Part shown: positions 57,634 to 64,000 of the stretch, piece by piece
How positions within the stretch are numbered: the stretch's first letter is position 1
Layout: each line of letters starts with the position of its first letter
NCBI RefSeq assembly: GCF_031755915.1
Contig: NC_083381.1
Coordinates: 7,204,501 to 7,268,500, forward strand
Length of the DNA stretch: 64,000 nt
Origin: Ziziphus jujuba
Taxonomy: Eukaryota > Streptophyta > Magnoliopsida > Rosales > Rhamnaceae
Direction of reading: 5' to 3'
The notes under the pieces: generated by a model
Databases searched by the model: none
Seen by the model: the letters and a program-made list of their open reading frames with translations, nothing else
Told to the model about the DNA's origin: nothing
Program-made: the position numbers and the translations under genes

Positions 57634-57850
57634 TACATCGGACATCCATACATCGGACATTTTATATCGGACACCCATCCCTCGGACATCTGACCTCGGA
57701 CTTCGGACATCGGACGTAACTTAGCTCAGACAGACATCAGTTAGCTCGGACAGACATCAGTTAGCTCAGATAGACCATAAGTTAGCTCGGACATCAGGCA
57801 GACATAAGTTAGCTCGGTTGAAGACATAATTCAGCCTAGATGTCAAAGTC
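57632..57850. repeat. CGGACATC / TTAGCTCGGACAGACATCAG minisatellite in LTR C
   Basis: First, several CGGACATC-type octamers (57632-57715). Then four to five units of about 20-27 bp beginning TTAGCTCGGACAGACAT (57718-57845). The B and solo LTRs have single-copy sequence here. Confidence 0.85.
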
Positions 57851-58407
57851 AACTCGTTACCTAATTTGCGATTGACTTTCTTTCTTTTTGGGTTTTTATT
57901 TGTTTATTTTCTGGGCAAATAACTTTAGGAAGGTTTTTATTTTATTCTTTCCATTGTAAATTAATTAATTCCTAATTTAATATAAAGGAATTAATTAATC
58001 AAACTTAGATTAGGAAATGAAGTATAGTTTCAACCAACTAGGTTTCTTTATGTGTGTGGCCGGTTTCACCTAGGGTTTTTAGGGTTTATTTTGTTTCTTT
58101 CAAAGCCTATTTAAAGGCTTATTTTTCAATAAGAAAAAAAACTTTGATTTGATTATGAAAAATACTTGTGAGATTAATTATCTCTTTGTTCTTTGAGAAC
58201 ACCTAAAACACCTTTAGAGAATTGGTTGTTTTAGCTTAACTTATCAATAGGTTTTCCATCCCCTATTGTGGCGTCTACATTATACCAAGGTTTCTAACCA
58301 AAGGTTGGTTAGGGGTTGAGGTCAGTTCCATTAGAACTTGAAATTAATTAAGATCCGGGCTAATATAATATGGGTTTAGGAGCAGGTCGTCCTAGGTTCG
58401 TATCATT

Positions 58408-58419
58408 TGGTATCAGAGC
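58408..58419 (+). promoter_or_regulatory. Primer binding site of element C
   Basis: TGGTATCAGAGC, complementary to initiator tRNA-Met, two bases after the LTR end. Confidence 0.92.
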
Positions 58420-59580
58420 TAAATTTTGTTCAGGTTTGATCTATCTTAATTTGCTTTATTTATTTTTGTGTTAATCTGCAATTTTAGCATTGGGTTAAGG
58501 TTGCTTCTATCATCATACACGTTCTGCATCATTTAAAAAAAAAAAAAGAAAAAGAAAAATTCATTCCATGTTAAATTAGGTTTCCTAGTTTTATCGTATT
58601 TTTGTTTCCTAGTTTGTTGGTTGTTTTTCATCATTGTTCTTGTTGATTTTGGTTTTTTTTTTTATTTTCATTTGCTGTTTTAGTCTTAAATATTTGCATT
58701 CATATATTCAAAAAAGAAAAAAAGAAAAAAAGGAGTTTGCGGCAACATTTAAAAAAAAAAAAAGAAAACTGCACATTTGTGTTTAATTGGAGGTCATGGG
58801 TTTGGTGTTTGTTTTGGAGTTGGAATTGCAATTTTGGTAATTATTCTTGCTACTGCAGTTGTTTATGTTCTGTGAGTTAAAAAAAAAAAAAAAAAAAAGA
58901 AGAGGTAAAGCCGAATAAAAAAAAAAAAAGAAAAAAAATATTTCGGTTTGTTGGATTTTGATTTGTTTGCTGGAAATTTGTTGGAGCTGCTGGTTTTTTT
59001 GATTATTTATTCAATATTTGAGTTGCTGGGGAATTATTTTTGCTGCTGGATATTTGGATTTTGGGTGCTTAAATTATTTGGATTAAAATTAGTTAAAGGA
59101 TTTGATACAAAACTTGAATTACAAGAACAACAACCAACACCTTTCTATATTTTTGTTCTCTTTGATTCTTGTTCGTATTTGAATTTCTTTTTCTAGAATT
59201 TTGTTCTTGAACTCATAATATATTACCATCTGGTCCAGTTCTTCAAAATTCCAAAGTTTTCTCATTAATTTGCTGTATTTTGTCTAGAAAAACCGAAAAT
59301 AAGTATTTTCATTCCGTTCGGTATTTGTTTATTTTTGCTTACTGTTTTGTTGATAAGTTTAATTAAAACATACTAGTGATCTGATTGCTGTTTTTGGGGT
59401 GTATTAACTAGAACTTTGAGATAATTCATTGAGTGAAAAAAGGCAAGAGTGTGTGAGCTTAAAAGAGGGTGAAAGCCGAAACTAGTGTGTAAACACGAGT
59501 GTCGAGACCTTGTTTGAGTGAAACACGTGAGGGAGTGAATATTGTGAGGATTTACTTTATTTTTGAAGTATTTTACTATT
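58420..59580 (+). other. Untranslated leader of element C
   Basis: Collinear with 35191-36304 of element B. A-rich runs at 58523-58540 and 58877-58930. The two ORFs here are not supported. Confidence 0.75.
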
Positions 59581-61300
59581 ATGGCAGATTCTCGAATAAG
59601 AAGAGGAGATCCACCCTTGAGGATCACTGAGGAAGAGTCCGTAGCATTCCATGGCGATGCCCGAGCTACCGGGAGTGGAGACCAAGTGGGCATGAGAGCT
59701 GTTTTGGAGTCAATACAGTGGGTTAGTGCTCAAGTTGAGCATATGAATCAAAGAATGGGAAGGATAGAAGCCTCACAAGGAATGCTGAATACAAGAAATA
59801 GGCAAGAATTCCATGGAGGGCGAGGCCGAGGACGAGGAGGTCGCGAGAGACCGAGAGAGGAATTTGATGAGGAGCTATTCGGTGGAGACTTTGAGGAAGG
59901 TATGGACAAAACTTTTGCTGTCCAAGATAGAGCTGGCCGTGGAAGATATAGGAGGGAAGATACAGATGATGATTTGGGAAATATCAAGGTTAACATCCCA
60001 CCTTTTATGGGTAAAAGTGATCCCGAAGCTTATTTGCAATGGGAAGAAAAAATGGAGATGATTTTTGACTGCCACAACTATTCAGAAGGTAAGAAGGTAA
60101 GGTTGGCAGCAATGGAATTTGGACATTATGCACTCCAATGGTGGACCAATGATCAAAATACCAGAAGGAGAGTTGGTGATGATTTAATCTCGACATGGCG
60201 TCAAATGAAAGGAGCCACAAGGAAACAGTTTGTGCAATCCCATTACCATAGGTTGCTGCATCAAAGGCTTCAATCTTTGTCTCAAGGAAGTAGGTCCGTG
60301 GAGGATTATTATAAAGAGATGGAGATGTTAATGGTGAAGCTGAATATGAGTGAGGATAGGGAGGCAACAATGGCAAGATTTCTTGGAGGGTTAAACCGTG
60401 ACATTGCCAACCAGCTTGAATTACAACAATACTTGGAATTGGAGGAGATGTTGCATGTAACAATTAAGCTTGAGAACCAATTCAAGAGGAGGGGTGTTAG
60501 CACACAGTTTGGAGGAGTTTCTAGCAGTGGACGGACAAGTTCAAGTGGCTGGAAAAACAATTCCACTTATGAAAGCAAGCTGAAGCCGAAACTTGGTGAA
60601 GAAGCTACCAACCAGCCGAGAAGAGAATTTAAAACCGAATCTGCCCAAGCCATTAAAGGTGAGGTAAAATCTGAACCTAAACCTCAAAAGTCAAGAGAAA
60701 TTATGTGTTTCAAGTGCCAAGGAAGAGGACATATAGCCAGCCAATGCCCGAATAGAAAGATAATGGTAATTAGGGGTAATGGACAGGTGGAATCCAAAAG
60801 TAAGGCTAGTGAGGCTGAACAAGAAGATGAAGGACTTGATGATGAGGCCGAACCATTAAACACATTAAATGTTGAGCTAAATTTGTTCTCAAGGAGGATA
60901 CTTGCTGTTTACAAGGATGAAGAACAAATTCAACGAGAGAACGTCTTCCACACTCGTTGTGAAATACAAGATAAAATTTGTAGCATGATTATAGATAGTG
61001 GAAGTTGTACTAATGTAATAAGTAACCTTGTAGTTAATAAATTGGGCTTAAAAACAATAAAGAATCCTGAACCGTATAGATTACAATGGCTTAATGATAG
61101 TGGCGAGATGAAAGTAAACAAACAAGCCAAAGTAAAATTTAGTACAGATAGATATGAGGATGTAGTTTTATGTGATATTGTACCCATGATTGCTGGCCAT
61201 AAACTATTAGGTAGACCATGGCAATTTGATAAAGATGCTACTCATTTTGGTCGAGAAAATAGTATTGTTTTCATGTTTAAAGGGAAGAAGGTCAAGCTGG
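59581..61300 (+). pseudogene. Gag and protease region of element C (open, then frameshifted)
   Basis: An open frame of about 570 codons from MADSRIRRG. In order: a charged N-terminus with a Gly/Arg-rich stretch (RGRGGRERPREE), the gag core (NIKVNIPPFMGKSDPEAYL, EFGHYALQWWTN, HRLLHQRLQSLSQG, MARFLGGLN), the intact CCHC knuckle (CFKCQGRGHIASQC, 60705-60746), an acidic linker and the protease with the D-S-G active site (IIDSGSCTNVIS, 60994-61002 for DSG) and HKLLGRPWQF. At about 61298 an extra GC pair (GCGCG) shifts the frame, so the ORF reads on in a wrong frame to 61602. Gag and protease themselves look intact. Confidence 0.92.
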
Positions 61301-62612
61301 CGCGATATCTCCTAAAGAAGTTTATAAAGACCAATTACAAATGCCACAAAGGAGAGAAGTCGAAAAGCTCAAGGAAAAAGCAAGTATGGCACCAATGGCT
61401 TCACCATCCTTTCACGAAGGTAAGATTGAGGTTGCTGATCAAGGTAAAGTTTCTAAGACTCATATTGAGTGTAAAGATCAAAGAAAAACTGAAAGAGAGG
61501 GGAAAGAAAGTGGCAAACCTGAGAGCTTGGAGAAGGAAGGAAAATCCGAAGGTTTGCGCCAATCCAAGGGAAAAAAAGAAAAAGAAAGAAAAGAAAGGTT
61601 AAGTAGCAACTTTTATTTGAGTTTAGGGGATATTAATAAGGTTATTGAGTGTAAGAAATCTTTGCTGGTCATGATTTATAAAGAAAATTATTTTAATGAT
61701 CAAACTAACTTTGAAGAACTTGAATTGCCAAGTTCAACGATTTCTCTTTTGAAGGAATTTGGAGATGTCTTCCCAAATGAAATTCTAAGTGGACTACCAC
61801 CTATTCGAGGGATAGAACATCAAATTGACTTTGTTCCAGGGGCTGCCATACCAAATAGGCCAGCTTATAGGAGCAATCCCGAAGAAAAAAAGGAGCTGCA
61901 AAAACAGGTAAGTGATTTGCTTGATAAAGGATACATTCGTGAGAGTTTAAGTCCATGTGCTGTTCCTGTTTTGTTGGTACCTAAAAAGGATGGTTCTTGG
62001 AAAATGTGTGTTGATTGTAGGGCTATAAATAACATTACCATCAAATATAGACATCCCATTCCTAGGTTAGATGATATGCTTGATGAGTTGCATGGTGCTT
62101 GCATGTTTACAAAAATTGATCTTAGGAGTGGTTATCACCAAATTAGGATGAAAGAAGGTGATGAATGAAAAACCGCATTCAAAACTAAATATGGGATGTA
62201 TGAATGGTTAGTTATGCCTTTTTGATTATCCAATGCACCTAGTACTTTCATGAGGCTTATGAATCATGTAATGCATCCATTTATTGGTAAATTTGTGGTT
62301 GTTTATTTTGATGACATTCTAATATATAGCCAAAATTTGGATGACCATGTGGATCAACTTAGGCAAGTTTTGCAAGTTCTTAGAAAGGAAAGATTGTTTG
62401 CTAACATTAACAAGTGTGAATTTTGCAAAGATGAGCTTGTGTTTCTAGGATTTGTAGTAAGTGCTGCAGGAATCAAAGTTGACCAAGCTAAGGTGAAAGC
62501 AATTCAAGAGTGGCCGGTTCCTACTTCCATCACCCAAGTGAGGAGCTTTCATGGCTTGAAAAGCTTTTATAGAAGATTTTTGTCAAGGATTTTAGTACCA
62601 TAGCAGCACCAT
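61301..62612 (+). pseudogene. Reverse transcriptase of element C, broken
   Basis: After the shift, a frame with a Lys/Glu-rich linker leads to [36 protein letters not shown] and [17 protein letters not shown] at 62166-62168 replaces a Trp codon and TGA at 62223-62225 falls in the PFGL motif. Then [11 protein letters not shown] (catalytic, near 62304) and [13 protein letters not shown] are intact, and a T-run at about 62577-62582 shifts the frame after SFYRRF. The active-site residues remain. Confidence 0.92.
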
Positions 62613-63190
62613 TGAATGAAGTTGTCAAGAAGAATGTCGGCTTTAAATGGGGGAAAGTACAAGAAAAATCTTTTAATTTGTTGAAAGAAAAATTGTGTAA
62701 TGCACCTTTGTTAGTTTTGCCAAATTTTTCTAAGACTTTTGAAATTGAGTGTGATACTTTAGGTGTAGGTATTGAAGCTGTCTTAATGCAAGAAGGAAGA
62801 CCCATAGCCTACTTTAGTGAAAAATTAAATGGAGCTGCCCTAAACTACCCGACTTATGACAAGGAGATGTATGCTTTGGTGAGGGCTTTGGAGACGTGGC
62901 AGCATTATCTCATGCCAAAGGAGTTTGTGATTCATACAGATCATAAGTCTTTGAAGCATATCGAGGGTCAAGGAAAGCTCAACCGAAGGCATGCCAAATG
63001 GATTGAATTTATTGAAACCTTTCCATATGTGATCCGCTAGAAAAAAGGTAAGGAACATGTGGTTGCCGATGCATTATCCCTAAGGTATGTACTCTTTTCT
63101 ACCTTAGATGCTAGATTACTTGGATTTGAACAATTGAAAGAACTTTATGAGCATGATAGTGACTTTGAGAAATTTTTAGAACCTATTTGA
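62600..63190 (+). pseudogene. RNase H of element C
   Basis: The frame 62612-63040 carries [18 protein letters not shown] (first Asp), [27 protein letters not shown] (Glu) and [14 protein letters not shown] (Asp). It ends at TAG 63038-63040 in YVIR-stop. VVADALS follows in frame, then another stop at 63188-63190. Two changes next to the first Asp (Thr, Glu) look unusual. Confidence 0.85.
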
Positions 63191-64000
63191 AACATGGATT
63201 TAATAAATTTTAAGTATTTGAGGGATATTTGTTTAAGGAAAACAAACTTTGTGTGCCTAATTGTAGTATTAGGGAATTATTGGTTCGGGAAGGACATGGG
63301 GGTGGTTTAATGGGTCATTTTGGTGTTTTAAAAACTTTATCCTTGCTGCAAGAACATTTTTATTGGCCTAACATGAGGAAAGATGTTGAAAGAATTTGTG
63401 AAAGATGTTTGAAGTGCTGAAAAACAAAATCAACATTGAAGCCGCATGGATTGTATAAGCCTTTGCTGATTCCTACCTATCCTTGGGTAGATTTTTCTAT
63501 GGATTTTATTCTTGGGTTGCCTAGGTCAAGGACAGGTAAGGATTCAATATTTGTTGTAGTGGATAGGTTTTCTAAGATGGCACATTTTATTGCATGTAAC
63601 AAAACTGATAATGCATCCAATATTGCTAATTTATTTTTCAAAGAAATTGTGAGATTACATGGAATGCCAAGAACTATTGTTTAAGTGAGCATGCTAATCT
63701 AGATGGAAAACAAAAAGCTGATTTTGTAAAGCAGATTCATGAGAAGACACGAGCAAATATTGAGAGGAGGACCGAGCAATATGCAAAGGTGGCTAATCAA
63801 GGCCGAAAATCAACGGTGTTTGAACATGGATATTGGGTGTGGCTGCATTTAAGGAAAGAAAGGTTTCCTGAACAAAGGAAATCCAAACTCACGCCGAGAG
63901 GCGATGGAGCTTTTCAAGTTTTGGAGAGGATAAACGACAATGCCTACAAACTTGATTTACCGGGTGAGTATAGTGTTAGTGCCACCTTTAATGTTGCTGA
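63191..64000 (+). pseudogene. Integrase of element C with core deletion
   Basis: The HHCC zinc-binding domain is intact: [18 protein letters not shown] with RCLKC before a TGA at 63418-63420. The core begins [16 protein letters not shown] (first catalytic Asp) and [16 protein letters not shown], and ends at [10 protein letters not shown] and a TAA (63682-63684). Then there is a jump to the C-terminal region (ADFVKQIHEKTRANIE, WVWLHLRKERFP, PRGDGAFQVLERI, ATFNVA). By comparison with element A, roughly 300 bp containing the second Asp and the Glu are missing. It is cut by the window end. Confidence 0.9.

Larger units (their letters stand above)
57418..58405 (+). repeat. 5' LTR of element C
   Basis: About 988 bp; the start is near (C)AATGTGATGC, with a few bases of uncertainty; the end is GTTCGTATCA. 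From about 57870 to the end it matches the LTR of B. In between, the U3 segment is replaced by a minisatellite (57632-57850). A TATA-like TATTTAAAGG lies near 58109-58118. It starts with an open frame for GPITRAQAKRFKDNL (57403-57633). Confidence 0.85.
57418..64000 (+). mobile_element. Ty3/gypsy element C (5' LTR to integrase; 3' end outside window)
   Basis: LTR, PBS, leader, gag, protease, RT, RNase H and integrase in gypsy order on the plus strand. The same family as B, and its Pol is related to A. It was inserted in a Tat-like gag. Fewer lesions than A, but stops, frameshifts and an integrase-core deletion make it inactive. It continues beyond the window. Confidence 0.93.

Noticed and set aside
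59748..60566. Several antisense ORFs (up to 152 codons) over element C gag
   Set aside because: Antisense shadows of the gag frame. They have no homology I recognise, and gag frame conservation explains their openness.

Overview
The window is AT-rich nuclear DNA from a flowering plant, most likely a eudicot. The evidence is the plant-type retrotransposons with initiator-tRNA-Met primer sites (TGGTATCAGAGC), long A/T homopolymers and microsatellites, spliced genes, and a rhomboid and an EDR2_C/DUF1336 gene of clearly plant type. The species cannot be named from the sequence. All family assignments are by eye from motifs; no database was searched.

Only three host genes are supported. (1) 11027-11980 (+) encodes a stand-alone EDR2_C/DUF1336 protein, with a probable 5' UTR intron and a possible 3' UTR intron. 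(2) 16439-17254 (-) encodes an intact rhomboid-like intramembrane protein that I recognise as RBL13, with a possible alternative 3' end. (3) 41725-42708 (-) is a two-exon cysteine-rich defensin-like (DEFL) peptide gene; its 49-bp first exon is too short for a normal ORF scan. Its first exon, intron part and promoter are repeated at 37404-38635 without exon 2.

The rest is mostly nested repeats. 1-9.4 kb: an LTR-like repeat cut by the window edge, a Mutator-like foldback element with a perfect 9-bp target duplication (2396-4118) and a tiny 5'-truncated LINE with a 17-bp duplication (7542-7725). 9.4-17.9 kb: the two main genes. 17.9-21 kb: AT-rich, with an inverted-repeat element. 21141-28529: a nearly complete but dead Ty3/gypsy element (A) on the minus strand with both LTRs, PBS and PPT. 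28.6-30.2 kb: a second copy of the first LTR-like repeat. 32.5-37.4 kb: LINE 3' end, then copia LTR and gag, then gypsy element B (LTR and gag), each cut by the next. 37.4-43.4 kb: the two DEFL segments, two more LINE RNase H relics, a 20-bp minisatellite and an (AAT)n tract. 43.4-46.9 kb: a CACTA-type element. 46.9-49.9 kb: the end of a non-coding LTR element. 50.2-56.5 kb: a tandem LTR/short-internal/LTR array of a non-autonomous element, invaded by a solo LTR of the B/C family. 56.5-57.4 kb: a Tat-like gag relic. 57.4-64.0 kb: gypsy element C (LTR, gag, protease, RT, RNase H, integrase), running off the window.

The transposons are relics: stops, frameshifts, lost catalytic residues and internal deletions are visible in every pol region. 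The most interesting observations are the partially duplicated DEFL gene with its retroelement junction, the tandem array with a 215-bp internal domain, the recurring basic peptide of Pol encoded inside gypsy LTRs, and the minisatellite that replaces part of the element C LTR.
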